Assembly: GCA_043736155.1 (NCBI GenBank)
Contig: JAYTDA010000172.1
Span: 11,498 to 75,497, forward strand
Source: JANNRR01 sp043736155
GTDB lineage: Bacteria > Pseudomonadota > Alphaproteobacteria > Rhodobacterales > Rhodobacteraceae
Direction: 5' to 3'
Length of the DNA stretch: 64,000 bases
Part shown: piece by piece, positions 45,728 through 53,844 of the stretch
Layout of the letters: each line of letters opens with the position of its first letter
Numbering within the stretch: position 1 is the first letter of the stretch
Program-made: the position numbers and the translations under genes
Notes under the pieces: model-generated
The model's database searches: none
Told to the model about the DNA's origin: nothing
Seen by the model: the letters and a program-made list of their open reading frames with translations, nothing else

Positions 45728-47866
45728 TCATCCGAAAATCGCGTCGCCCGCCTCCTCCCACAGCATCCGCTCGGCGCGATATTCCGGCTCGTTTTGATAG
45801 ATCGTCAGCCAAAGCTTCTGTTCGAACGTCACCGCAGCCCCCGCCGCCAGCCCCCGTTCCAGTTCCAGCGCCCGGCGAAACCGGTCGCGCTGGCTCTCTT
45901 CAACCGGGGCCACTGCCGCGCGCTGCGCCGCCAGATCGACCACGATGCCCGCCTGAACCTCTGAGACGCCCGGCGGCAAAGCCAGCGCCGGGCGTCCGGT
46001 GGCAGCGCCAAAGGCCGGGCGCACCACCTTTGCCTCGGGCCGGACACTGTCGCTCATTCTTCCCGAAACGGGGGCGATCTGGTCCAGGCCGTCGGCAATT
46101 TCGGAAATCGTGAACTGGCGATGCGCCGCTGCCGCCTTTTTCTCGGCGGCGATCCAGGCGTTGCGGCTGCGGGCATGCACGCGGGCTTCGTCCATATCCA
46201 GGAACCCGGCTTTCTGCATCGCGGGCGCATGGCCGAGATAGGCATTGTCCTGGCTGTAAACATGCACGCCGCTGTGCAGATCGGCGGGATCGAACCGCAC
46301 CACGACGCGGCAGCCCGCGACATCATGCATCCAGGCCGCCCAATAGACATTGCCCAGGAACGCCACTTCACCGCTGCCGCGCTTGGCATTCAGCCCTTCG
46401 GCCCCCAGCAGCCACAACCGGCGCTGTGCCTCGGTCGCCTTGCGGATCGGCGCTGTAGCATAGCTTTCGTCAAACACTTCGGCAAAGCTGCGGCCCCAGG
46501 CCACTTCCGACCGCCGACCGGCGCGGGCATTATGTTCGGCGATCCCTTCGGCCAGAACCGCCAGAAACACCTCCAGATCGATGGCCTTGTCGCCATAATT
46601 CTCCGGCTTCGCATCCGGACTGTTGCCACTATAGGCTCCGGCGAAACGCGGGTCTTTCGCCACGGTGCTGGCCAGATCGCGCCAGGCCCGTTCAACCGGC
46701 TTGGATTGCCCGGCATAGGGCGTGGCCCAGTGAATTTCGCAGCCAAGCAGGGTAAACAGACCCGGCAGATCGTCTTCCTTCACCTTGAACCGGTAGCGGG
46801 TTTCCGCGCCGCCGGTGATCGCCTTGGCGGCAAATTCGCGGCCATTGTCGAACAAGACATGCTCGGGAATGCCCCATTGTTCGATCATGTCGCCTGCGGC
46901 CAGCATGACGGCGGTGCTGTTCGGGCTGCGGTCGACCCGGAACGACAGGATACGACCGGAATAGATATCCTGAAACCCGACCATCTGCGGCCGGCCGATC
47001 CATTCCGGCTGACCCAGCTTCGGGATCGCGGGCCAGCGCACAAACACATCGAACTTGTGAAAATCGGCGTTGACCGCTTCCAGCGCCACCAGGGCGGTCT
47101 TGTCGCGCACCTGTGCCGGATACAGCCGCTTCAACGCATCGGTGCCCTTGCGCGCCAGCACCTGCACCGGCATCGATACCGTCGCGTCCAGCCAGCGCCG
47201 CATCGTCCGTTCCGGGGCGATCTCCAGACCCTTGTCCAGCGCCACCCGCACCGAACGGCGGTAGCAATCGGTGAAGGGCGGTGCTTCAGGGCGGAGGAAA
47301 TCCGACCGTATCAGGCCCCAGAAATCGGGATCGAACCCCTTGGTCCGTGCCCGCTCCGGCACAGCACGGTGGCGCGGTGCGAGATAGGACAGGCGGTCGC
47401 AGGCCAGCACCCCGTCGATCAGGGCGAACCATGACCAGAGGGTCCGGGCACCCATGCTTTCCATCCGCGCCACTTCGGCAACAGCCAAATGCTTGCCGAA
47501 CATGGGTTCCAGGGCCTCGACTTTTTGGACCACCAACAGCCGCTCTTGCGCCTTTGCCTTTACATTGCCGGGCAGGGCTTCGAACCACTTCCAGACTTCA
47601 TCCCGCATCGGCCTTGACGTCGAAACCTTCAACGGCTGGCCGGAAGAAAGCAGCTTCCGTAGCGCCCGTGACGGCAACAGCCGCCAGCTGTATTCCCAGC
47701 CACCGCCCCGACCTGTCCGTCGCCGCGCCATGCCCGGTTGGCTGCGCCAGCCCTCGCGCGCAATCAACAGGTTGATGCCGCGCGCCGTGGCGGGCAGATC
47801 GGGTAGACCCGCCACCGCAATTTCGTCGGCACTCCACCATTCTTGCGCTGGCGTCACCCTGGTCAT
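45728..47866 (-). CDS. MuA-type DDE transposase
   Basis: A 712-residue transposase. Residues 1-65 form a MuA-type N-terminal winged HTH (EWWSADEIAVAGLPDLPATARGI). The integrase core holds the catalytic triad D268 (EAVNADFHKF), D340 (HVLFDNGREF) and E392 (KPVERAWRDL), which corresponds well to D269, D336 and E392 of Mu. The later part carries the mu-C-terminal beta-barrel region. The start at 47866 overlaps the ParB-like gene (ATGA). No disruption is seen, so it is likely active. Confidence 0.95.
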   Translation of the reverse strand: MTRVTPAQEWWSADEIAVAGLPDLPATARGINLLIAREGWRSQPGMARRRTGRGGGWEYSWRLLPSRALRKLLSSGQPLKVSTSRPMRDEVWKWFEALPGNVKAKAQERLLVVQKVEALEPMFGKHLAVAEVARMESMGARTLWSWFALIDGVLACDRLSYLAPRHRAVPERARTKGFDPDFWGLIRSDFLRPEAPPFTDCYRRSVRVALDKGLEIAPERTMRRWLDATVSMPVQVLARKGTDALKRLYPAQVRDKTALVALEAVNADFHKFDVFVRWPAIPKLGQPEWIGRPQMVGFQDIYSGRILSFRVDRSPNSTAVMLAAGDMIEQWGIPEHVLFDNGREFAAKAITGGAETRYRFKVKEDDLPGLFTLLGCEIHWATPYAGQSKPVERAWRDLASTVAKDPRFAGAYSGNSPDAKPENYGDKAIDLEVFLAVLAEGIAEHNARAGRRSEVAWGRSFAEVFDESYATAPIRKATEAQRRLWLLGAEGLNAKRGSGEVAFLGNVYWAAWMHDVAGCRVVVRFDPADLHSGVHVYSQDNAYLGHAPAMQKAGFLDMDEARVHARSRNAWIAAEKKAAAAHRQFTISEIADGLDQIAPVSGRMSDSVRPEAKVVRPAFGAATGRPALALPPGVSEVQAGIVVDLAAQRAAVAPVEESQRDRFRRALELERGLAAGAAVTFEQKLWLTIYQNEPEYRAERMLWEEAGDAIFG

Positions 47867-48726
47867 TCGGGCGCCTCGTCGTTTGGCGGGCGCGGCAGGC
47901 CCTTGTTTTGGGCCATCCAGATGTCCTTGGAATGTTCGGTACAGAACCGCTTGCGCGCCGCCTCCGACGCCCGTGTCCACGCGGATTTCAGCGCGAGAAA
48001 CTCGGCTTCAACCGGGGTTTTAAGGGGGGTTGAACCGCCGGTTTGTTGCACCTTCCAGACGCTGCGGGCGGCGGCGGCATTCTTGGCTGTCCCGCCCGCC
48101 AGGGCATCGACAACCGCTCGCCTCTCTCCACCGGTGACGATTGTGGCGATCTGCTGGATGTCGCTCAACGTGATCCGCCGCTTGCCGTTGCGAAGGCTGC
48201 GCACTTCTTCAGTGCCCAACACCTCCCCGGCAGCGACCATCTTTCGAACTTGCCGGGTGCTGATCGACCGTTTTTCCGCGATGATTTCTGCAAAGGAATT
48301 ATAGTTCCGCTGCAGACCGTGCCTGGCCAGCGCCCCGGCAATGCCGCCCCTGGTTTCCGGATGCTCCTGTTCATGCAGCCGCTTCCATGCCGCCAGAAAC
48401 ACCGCGTCATCCAGCACTGACATCGCAGCGCCAGCCAGATTGCCGCCGATCTCCAGCCCGCGCGCCTCTGCGGCCGAGCAATCGTAGGCGCGCACAGCGA
48501 TGCTGGCGTGGCCAAGCCGCGTCATCGCCTCCAGCCGGTGCGCACCGTCGATCAGGACATTCTGCCCACCGGTGCGCCGCACGGTGATTGGCGTGGTGAA
48601 GGCATAGGTGCCGATCATTTCCATCAGCGCCGCCACGCCCGGTTCGGTCACCCCTCGTAGCCGGTCGTCTGGCACAAGGATCTCTGCCACCGGCAGTTCG
48701 GTGAAAGTCGGCATGAGCTCAATCAC
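47863..48726 (-). CDS. ParB/Srx-like nuclease-fold phage protein
   Basis: A 287-residue protein with the ParB N-terminal fold (LPVAEILVPDDRLRGV, ITVRRTGGQNVLIDGAHRLEAMTRLG) and a C-terminal HTH part (SISTRQVRKMVAAGEVL). The GTG start at 48726 is chosen because AGGAGG lies nine bases upstream; an ATG four codons later has no ribosome site. Found upstream of MuA in many alphaproteobacterial Mu-like phages; the role is unknown. Confidence 0.82.
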   Translation of the reverse strand: MIELMPTFTELPVAEILVPDDRLRGVTEPGVAALMEMIGTYAFTTPITVRRTGGQNVLIDGAHRLEAMTRLGHASIAVRAYDCSAAEARGLEIGGNLAGAAMSVLDDAVFLAAWKRLHEQEHPETRGGIAGALARHGLQRNYNSFAEIIAEKRSISTRQVRKMVAAGEVLGTEEVRSLRNGKRRITLSDIQQIATIVTGGERRAVVDALAGGTAKNAAAARSVWKVQQTGGSTPLKTPVEAEFLALKSAWTRASEAARKRFCTEHSKDIWMAQNKGLPRPPNDEAPE

Positions 48727-48982
48727 TGGTGGCTTCCTCCTGTTCCTTCAGAACCACCTCCAGTGAAGCAAGCAAGATGTTCAGGGCGTTGCGGCTGCCT
48801 TCCAACTGACCCAGTAAAAGAAAGGCGCGAAGTTGTGCCCTGCCGAAATCATCGCTCAAGAGGGTCGTCTGGATGCCCTGGATCAAACCCGCCAGCCTTG
48901 GCAGGTCCTGCATCAGCAGCGTTCCGACTGTCTTTGCGCGCTTCGCTTCCCGCTCTGGATCGCTTGTCATTGTGATTGTCAT
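48719..48982 (-). CDS. Small phage protein of the early operon
   Basis: An 87-residue helical protein (AKTVGTLLMQDLPRLAGLIQ, then GRAQLRAFLLLGQLEGSRNALN). It overlaps both neighbours. The ATG at 48982 begins MTITMTSDPE; a second ATG four codons later is possible. No family is recognised. Confidence 0.65.
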   Translation of the reverse strand: MTITMTSDPEREAKRAKTVGTLLMQDLPRLAGLIQGIQTTLLSDDFGRAQLRAFLLLGQLEGSRNALNILLASLEVVLKEQEEATSD

Positions 48983-49209
48983 GCACTCGGTCCCCTGGTC
49001 ATCGTGTAAAGCCACGTCCGCTTGCCAGCCGCGAACTGCTGGATGCAGACGATCTCGGCCCCGTGCTGGCGCAACTCGGCCATGCAGGCATTGACCGCCA
49101 TCACCCGGGCCCGCCGCACCACGTCGCGCGTGGTATGCGGCCGCCCGTCGCGCAGCAGGGCAAGCACCCGTTGCAGGCGTGGCGAGGCAAGAGCGGCGGC
49201 GTTCATCAT
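48979..49209 (-). CDS. Small winged-helix protein
   Basis: A 76-residue protein (LQRVLALLRDGRPHTTRDVVR, then NACMAELRQHGAEIVCI, ending in a wing-like TWLYTMT) that looks like a winged helix. It overlaps the following gene by ATGA. It could be a regulator of the early operon. Confidence 0.72.
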   Translation of the reverse strand: MMNAAALASPRLQRVLALLRDGRPHTTRDVVRRARVMAVNACMAELRQHGAEIVCIQQFAAGKRTWLYTMTRGPSA

Positions 49210-49212
49210 GGG

Positions 49213-49452
49213 CTAGATCCCCGGTCCCCGCCCGCGCGAGGGCGCGGCACCGAGCATGAAGGCAATATGATCGGCCAGTCCGGCAGCGAGCAGATCGGCC
49301 ACCAGCGCATCCACCGCCGTCACATAGCGGTCGGTTGCCAGATCGCGGTCCTTGGCATCGGCAGCGCGCGACCCCATGATCGCCTTGGCCGCCGCCGCGT
49401 CTGACAGTCGCGCCTGCACCAGCGCCCACTGGCTTGCCATCGAGATCGACAT
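49213..49452 (-). CDS. Small alanine-rich phage protein
   Basis: A 79-residue protein (MSISMASQWALVQARLSDAAAAK, then DRYVTAVDALVADLLAAGL), mainly helical. It lies two bases from the neighbouring start on one side and three from the next stop on the other, fitting an operon. No family is recognised. Confidence 0.62.
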   Translation of the reverse strand: MSISMASQWALVQARLSDAAAAKAIMGSRAADAKDRDLATDRYVTAVDALVADLLAAGLADHIAFMLGAAPSRGRGPGI

Positions 49453-49454
49453 GG

Positions 49455-49685
49455 TCAAATCTCCCCGATATGCGGGATCAGCCCGGACAGCGCTTCCAGC
49501 ACCCCGGCATCCTCCAGCAGGCACAGTGCCTCACACAGCTTCTGGCGGGCCACGTCGCAGCACTCCCAGTACTCGACAGCGATATCGTGATTGTCCTCAA
49601 ACAGTGCCTGCGCCCGGGCGCCCCTGGCTGTGACCAGCTGTGCCCTCACCTCTCGGAACAGCTCCACATGACCCGCCGCGTTCAT
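49455..49685 (-). CDS. Small phage protein, unknown
   Basis: A 76-residue acidic protein (HVELFREVRAQLVTARGARA, then EDAGVLEALSGLIPHIGEI). Start overlaps the upstream stop by ATGA, and the stop is two bases before the next start. No motif is recognised. Confidence 0.62.
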   Translation of the reverse strand: MNAAGHVELFREVRAQLVTARGARAQALFEDNHDIAVEYWECCDVARQKLCEALCLLEDAGVLEALSGLIPHIGEI

Positions 49686-49945
49686 TGCAGCACCCATCCG
49701 CAAACCAGCCCCAGCCACAGCGCGCCGAACAGGCAGGCGCAGCCGATCGCATCGCCCAGCAGGCTGGTTTCCAGCCGCCGGTTCGCCCGCTTCACGCACC
49801 GCCACCCTGCGCGGGAGGAGGTGCGCAGGGTGGCGATGATCCCGGCCTCGGGAGGAGATAAGGCCGGGAATGCGGGATATTTCGCCGACAGCGCCTGCGC
49901 CAGCTCGCGGCGTTCCTCTGCCGTCCTCTTGCAGGCCGCACCCAT
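49682..49945 (-). CDS. Small phage protein with C-terminal membrane segment
   Basis: An 87-residue protein, basic at first (CKRTAEERRELAQALSAKYP), with a hydrophobic C-terminal helix (LLGDAIGCACLFGALWLGLV). Coupled to the next gene by ATGA. Function is unknown. Confidence 0.62.
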   Translation of the reverse strand: MGAACKRTAEERRELAQALSAKYPAFPALSPPEAGIIATLRTSSRAGWRCVKRANRRLETSLLGDAIGCACLFGALWLGLVCGWVLQ

Positions 49946-50286
49946 CACGCACACCCGGCCAGACGGGCGTCGAGCGCGATGATCTCGCCCTTTTGCGCCG
50001 AAATCAGCCCCGACCGGTCGCCGTTGGTCAGCAGGCTGACCGGAATGCCGATCAACACCACGGCCCACACGTCGCTGATCGCAGCGTCACGTTGCGTGGC
50101 CTCCAGCGCGGCCAGCGTCTGCGCCACGCCGTCACGTTTGGCCCGTGCCGCGCTGCAGGACAAAGGGTCATAAAGCCCGGCGGGCACCGGTGTCGCGGCG
50201 ATGCTGTCGGGCGACGGGGCGCAGGCCCCGAGCAGCAGGGTGGCAGCCAGCGCCGGTGCCGCAAATGCGGTGAAACCCTTGCCCAT
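49945..50286 (-). CDS. Small phage lipoprotein
   Basis: A 113-residue protein with an N-terminal signal and lipobox (ALAATLLLGAC), so it is probably anchored in a membrane. The C-terminal part has a hydrophobic stretch (VWAVVLIGIPVSLLT). Lipoproteins encoded early by prophages often act in superinfection exclusion; this is an inference. The ATG at 50286 shares a base with the stop of the upstream HU-like gene. Confidence 0.7.
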   Translation of the reverse strand: MGKGFTAFAAPALAATLLLGACAPSPDSIAATPVPAGLYDPLSCSAARAKRDGVAQTLAALEATQRDAAISDVWAVVLIGIPVSLLTNGDRSGLISAQKGEIIALDARLAGCA

Positions 50287-50570
50287 CACGCACCTGCCTT
50301 TTTCGGCTTTGACGCCTTGAAATGCAGTGTGGTGCTGGCCGGAATGTCGACGGCGGCACCGGTGCCGGGGTGGCGGCCCACCCGGGCGGCGCGGGTCCGG
50401 GCCTCAAACGTGCCGAAACCCTTGATCGCAACGCTGTCACCGCGATCCGTCATCTGACTGATTGCCGCCAGGAACCGGTCGAACAACCGACCCGCTTCGG
50501 CCTTTGAATAGGAGGGCGTCATCGAACTGGCGACTGCGTCGACGAGGTCACTTTTGCTATGCCGTGTCAT
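50286..50570 (-). CDS. HU/IHF-family DNA-bending protein
   Basis: A 94-residue histone-like protein (SKSDLVDAVASSM, then SVAIKGFGTFEARTRAARVGRHPGTG with the arm Pro region). It could help bend DNA for Mu-type transposition complexes, which in Mu use host HU and IHF. The ATG at 50570 follows AAAGGACC; the frame is open to 50690 and the extra 40 residues (ALSLDQLRAFDAAFGLAIRQ) look coding, so an N-terminally extended form or fused small gene is possible. Confidence 0.82.
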   Translation of the reverse strand: MTRHSKSDLVDAVASSMTPSYSKAEAGRLFDRFLAAISQMTDRGDSVAIKGFGTFEARTRAARVGRHPGTGAAVDIPASTTLHFKASKPKKAGA

Positions 50571-50696
50571 GTCTTGGTCCTTTCTGGGTTTGCGGGGAAA
50601 ATCGGGATGCTGCCGGATCGCCAGCCCGAAGGCGGCGTCGAACGCCCGCAGCTGGTCGAGCGACAGGGCATGGAAGTCGGGCACACTCATCGCGCA

Positions 50697-50735
50697 CCCC
50701 GGTCCGGGTCGGTTTTGCCTTGGCCCGAACCGGGG
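50697..50735. other. Strong hairpin between early genes
   Basis: CCCCGGTCCGGG (50697-50708) pairs with CCCGAACCGGGG (50724-50735) with one mismatch around a 15-base loop that holds TTTTG. It lies upstream of the HU gene and could be an attenuator in the early operon. Confidence 0.4.
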
Positions 50736-50767
50736 TGGCCCCTACCATCCGCCGTGCCAACAACCGG

Positions 50768-51040
50768 ATGGATACCTTGCTGATTCCCGACGAACTCCCC
50801 GAAGGAATTGAACCCGTCGAGGCCCAGCTCTTCACCCTGATCGAGGCCTGGATTGCCAGCACCGTCATCTTGTTGGCCGGGGATGACCTCAAGACCCACA
50901 TGTTCATCGACTACATGGAGACGATGGCCAACGGCTTCCGGGGCGGCGGTCGGGGGGCACTTGCCAACCACATCGACGGCTGGGTATCGCGCATCGAACT
51001 CGGCACAAGCGAGCTTCGCCAAGCGATCAATAACGGCTGA
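50768..51040 (+). CDS. Small acidic protein on the opposite strand of the early operon
   Basis: A 90-residue protein (MDTLLIPDELPEGIEPVEAQ, then LFTLIEAWIASTVILLAGDD), acidic with hydrophobic helices. It runs against the early operon between the HU gene and the Ner-like gene. The start at 50768 has only a weak ribosome site, so translation is less certain. No family is recognised; counter-transcribed genes here might block early transcription. Confidence 0.55.
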   Translation: MDTLLIPDELPEGIEPVEAQLFTLIEAWIASTVILLAGDDLKTHMFIDYMETMANGFRGGGRGALANHIDGWVSRIELGTSELRQAINNG

Positions 51041-51057
51041 GACGCCCGACGAGATCA

Positions 51058-51300
51058 TCACGCGGCCTCCTTCTTCTTGCTGGGGCGGGGGATGTCACGG
51101 GGCCATTCAAGGTCGGCGGGCCAGTTGGCGTCAAAGTAGGTGAGTAGCGCCTCCGCCCTCTTGAGGGTGCAACCGGCCCCGCTCTTAAGATGCCCAAAGA
51201 ACTTTCCATCATTGGCGGCATAGGTCGAAACCGTAGTCAGCTTCAGTCCCCGATGGGACGAAAGCATCTCTGCCAGAAGGATCAAGGCCTGGACGTTCAT
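51058..51300 (-). CDS. Probable early regulator (Ner position)
   Basis: An 80-residue protein with a helix-turn-helix-like pattern (MNVQALILLAEMLSSHRGLKLTTVSTYAA, then KRAEALLTYFDANWPADLEW). It is the first gene of the early operon and stands divergent to the repressor, the place of Ner in Mu. The promoter between them contains three shared operators, so it may act with the repressor in the lysis-lysogeny choice. Confidence 0.72.
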   Translation of the reverse strand: MNVQALILLAEMLSSHRGLKLTTVSTYAANDGKFFGHLKSGAGCTLKRAEALLTYFDANWPADLEWPRDIPRPSKKKEAA

Positions 51301-51310
51301 GGCTCGCCTC

Positions 51311-51384
51311 TCGGTGTTATTACCGACAAGCTACACGGTAGTATTACCGATAGTCAAGCGCCCTTTTTTCGGTAATAATACCGA
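51311..51384. promoter_or_regulatory. Divergent promoter with three repressor operators
   Basis: Three 16-bp palindromes of the form CGGTAnTATTACCGA lie at 51311-51326, 51335-51350 and 51369-51384. On the minus strand TTGACT (51352-51357) is followed after 17 bases by GTAGCT, a promoter for the early operon with the middle operator inside its spacer. On the plus strand TAATAATA (51373-51380) lies 8 bases before the repressor GTG, so the repressor mRNA is probably leaderless and the third operator overlaps its -10. The layout predicts both repression and autoregulation. Confidence 0.85.
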
Positions 51385-51387
51385 TTC

Positions 51388-52062
51388 GTGAAGCCCATCG
51401 CCGAAGCCTTTGCCGAGCTAGTATCCGAGCGCCTTAAAGCGTTGGGAACGAATGCATTTTCGATTGAGACGCAGTTCGACTTGCCCGAGGACTCTGTGCG
51501 AAACGTGCTGCGCAGCACCAAGAAGGACGGACCATCTCTCTCCAAAGCTAAGGAAATTTGTGACGCTCTGGACCTTGAGATTTATGTCGGCCATCGGCGC
51601 GAGACCGGCCCAGTCGAACACACAATCATCAACGGCGAGGACTTCGCCGCCATTCCTCGCCTCTCCGTGAGGCTCTCTGCAGGTGCTGGAGCGAACAACG
51701 AAGATGAATCCGTTATCGAAACTCTGGCCTTCCGCCGCGAGTGGTTGAACCAGCTCGGGGTCAACCCTTCCGAGTGCGTAATCGTTTCGATCTTCGGTGA
51801 CAGCATGGAACCCGGTCTGCACGACGGCGATCTGGCCCTGATCGACCAAGGCAAGAAAGTGCCGCGCCCCGGCTGCATCTACGCCCTGACCGACTTCGAC
51901 GGTTCCACCCGCGTCAAGCGCATTGACCTGCTGCCTGAAACCGGCCTGATCCTGCGCTCCGACAACCCACAATACCCGGTTGAACCCCGCCTGAACCACG
52001 ACGCAGAGCGCGTCGAGGTCATAGGTCAGGTCGTCTGGTCGGGTCATACCCACAAGGAGTAG
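51388..52062 (+). CDS. S24/LexA-type phage repressor
   Basis: A 224-residue repressor. Residues 1-65 are an HTH (FSIETQFDLPEDSVRNVLRS), with a cleavage-site-like Ala-Gly at 98-99 or 100-101 (RLSAGAGAN), and the Ser-Lys dyad S139 (GDSMEPGLHDGD) and K177 (STRVKRID). RecA-triggered self-cleavage would induce the prophage. The start is GTG at 51388 with no ribosome site, in keeping with a leaderless message. It controls the early operon at 51300 through three palindromes. Confidence 0.92.
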   Translation: MKPIAEAFAELVSERLKALGTNAFSIETQFDLPEDSVRNVLRSTKKDGPSLSKAKEICDALDLEIYVGHRRETGPVEHTIINGEDFAAIPRLSVRLSAGAGANNEDESVIETLAFRREWLNQLGVNPSECVIVSIFGDSMEPGLHDGDLALIDQGKKVPRPGCIYALTDFDGSTRVKRIDLLPETGLILRSDNPQYPVEPRLNHDAERVEVIGQVVWSGHTHKE

Positions 52063-52064
52063 GC

Positions 52065-52730
52065 ATGTCGGACGGGCCTAAATTTACTATTCAGCTGATC
52101 CACAAGAGTTGGAAAGAGATCAAGGCCGCTGCCGAACTCGGTTCGCGCACCTGCCTCGTTTACGAGTACCTGGACGATCTGGCATCCCGACTGACTATCG
52201 ACCAAGCCGTAGAGTGCTATCGCCACGTGTTCTCGCAAACAACGATGAAGCCCGAAGTATCCGAAGGGATGCTACCTCTTTGGCTGCACGGATGGGTCAA
52301 CCGCGATCAAAGACTTGAGAAGGCAGCACTTATGCCCGCCGGTGGTGACGTGAGTTGGGGCTGGTCGGCAGTTCACACTTTTAGGGATCGTTTCATCAAC
52401 CTTGGCTCGTGGCCAAAAGTCTGGGAAATGTATCTTGACCTCGACAACCTTCGTGACCGCCGTAGAGGGCTAAAGTCAGAGATGGTTGAATTGCTGCGCC
52501 GAACTATTGCCGAAACCATCCACAACCGCGCCAATGCCGCGCAAGATAACCCGGACCCGACTTCCTTCTCGTGGCGACACGGTTATGAGTTTCATTGTGA
52601 CGGCGACGTTGAGCGCACCGTCGCAGAGGAACATAGGTCAACTCTGGTGCTGGGCGACTGGCGAACCTATCCACCGTACTTTCCAGGTGACACAACTCGG
52701 ATCAGACCTGTCTTCCGAAAGCGAGATTAG
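52065..52730 (+). CDS. Phage protein downstream of the repressor, unknown
   Basis: A 221-residue hydrophilic protein, Trp- and Arg-rich (KFTIQLIHKSWKEIKAAAELG, WGWSAVHTFRDRFINLGSW, then FPGDTTRIRPVFRKRD). It starts two bases after the repressor stop and must be co-transcribed. Accessory genes in such positions are often defence or exclusion functions expressed in the lysogen, but I recognise no domain. Confidence 0.72.
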   Translation: MSDGPKFTIQLIHKSWKEIKAAAELGSRTCLVYEYLDDLASRLTIDQAVECYRHVFSQTTMKPEVSEGMLPLWLHGWVNRDQRLEKAALMPAGGDVSWGWSAVHTFRDRFINLGSWPKVWEMYLDLDNLRDRRRGLKSEMVELLRRTIAETIHNRANAAQDNPDPTSFSWRHGYEFHCDGDVERTVAEEHRSTLVLGDWRTYPPYFPGDTTRIRPVFRKRD

Positions 52731-52817
52731 CTCTTTCCCGTCGCTCCCGTTCCTGCTACGTTCCAACCACCCGGAACGCCGCGAGCGTCTTGTCTGCCAA
52801 CCGCCGATGTTCCGCCG

Positions 52818-53030
52818 ATGCCCGATCAGATCCCCTTCCGCTGCACACCCTGCAACCGGCTGCTGTTCACGGCGGACGATGGCGCGATTGTCGGCACCCT
52901 CACCATCAAATGCCCGCGCTGCAACGCGATCAACATCCTGAGGCCCAACCGCGCCGCTTCCCCCGCGCGGTCCATCGATCAGGGCGAACCCGATTCCGCA
53001 GGCGAGAATGACCCGTTTAACCCCGGTTGA
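52818..53030 (+). CDS. Com-family translational regulator
   Basis: A 70-residue zinc-finger protein with C9, C12 (CTPC), C32 and C35 (CPRC) and the family pattern IKCPRCNAIN. Mu Com binds the mom mRNA and opens its start site. Here it overlaps the start of an adenine methylase by 23 bases, so it may control that gene the same way. Position on the repressor side, not at the right phage end as in Mu, is unusual. Confidence 0.85.
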   Translation: MPDQIPFRCTPCNRLLFTADDGAIVGTLTIKCPRCNAINILRPNRAASPARSIDQGEPDSAGENDPFNPG

Positions 53031-53820
53031 ACCGACCGCCCCGGTGGCCCCCTGGCTCGGCGGCAAACGCAACCTCGCCAAACGGATCTGCGCAATCCTC
53101 GATGCCATGCCCTGCCAGACCTATGCCGAACCCTTTGTCGGCATGGGTGGCATCTTTCTGCGCCGGTCTGCGCGGCCCCGCGCCGAGGTGATCAATGATC
53201 GCGGCCGTGATGTCTCCAACCTCTTTCGCATCCTGCAGCGCCACTATCCCCAGTTTCTCGAGGTTCTGCGCTTCCAGCTGACCACCCGCGCCGAATTCAA
53301 CCGCCTCGTCGACACCAATCCCGACACCCTGACCGACCTCGAACGGGCGGCGCGATTCCTCTATCTCCAGCGCACCGCCTTTGGCGGCAAGGTCTCCGGC
53401 CGCAACTTCGGCGTGTCCCGCGACCGGCCCGGCCGCTTCAATCTGTCAACGCTGGAACCGATGCTCGAGGATCTGCACAGCCGCCTGGCCGGTGTGGTGA
53501 TCGAATGCCTCGACTTTGGCGAGTTCGTCGCGCGCTACGATGGCCCCGCCACCGTCTTTTACCTCGATCCGCCCTATTGGGGCTGCGAGAATGACTATGG
53601 CAAGGCGATGTTCGAGCGGTCGGATTTCGAGCGCCTGGCCGACCAGCTGGCCCTGCTGCAAGGCCGCTTCCTGCTGTCCCTCAATGACGTGCCCGAGCTG
53701 CACCGGATCATGGCCCGCTTCACGATAGAAACCGTTCAAACCACCTATACCATCGGCCAGCAAAACGATGCCCGCCACACCCGGTCGGAACTGTTGATCA
53801 CCGGCCCCAAACACCCCTGA
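53008..53820 (+). CDS. DNA adenine methylase (D12 class)
   Basis: A 270-residue N6-adenine methyltransferase. SAM motif EPFVGMGG at residues 41-48, and the catalytic DPPY at 187-190 (FYLDPPYWG); APWLGGKRNL at the N-terminus is typical of Dam-type enzymes. Probably protects phage DNA from host restriction. Its start lies within com, suggesting translational coupling. The target sequence cannot be told. Confidence 0.92.
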   Translation: MTRLTPVEPTAPVAPWLGGKRNLAKRICAILDAMPCQTYAEPFVGMGGIFLRRSARPRAEVINDRGRDVSNLFRILQRHYPQFLEVLRFQLTTRAEFNRLVDTNPDTLTDLERAARFLYLQRTAFGGKVSGRNFGVSRDRPGRFNLSTLEPMLEDLHSRLAGVVIECLDFGEFVARYDGPATVFYLDPPYWGCENDYGKAMFERSDFERLADQLALLQGRFLLSLNDVPELHRIMARFTIETVQTTYTIGQQNDARHTRSELLITGPKHP

Positions 53821-53844
53821 AAACACCCTTTTCGCCCAAAACCG

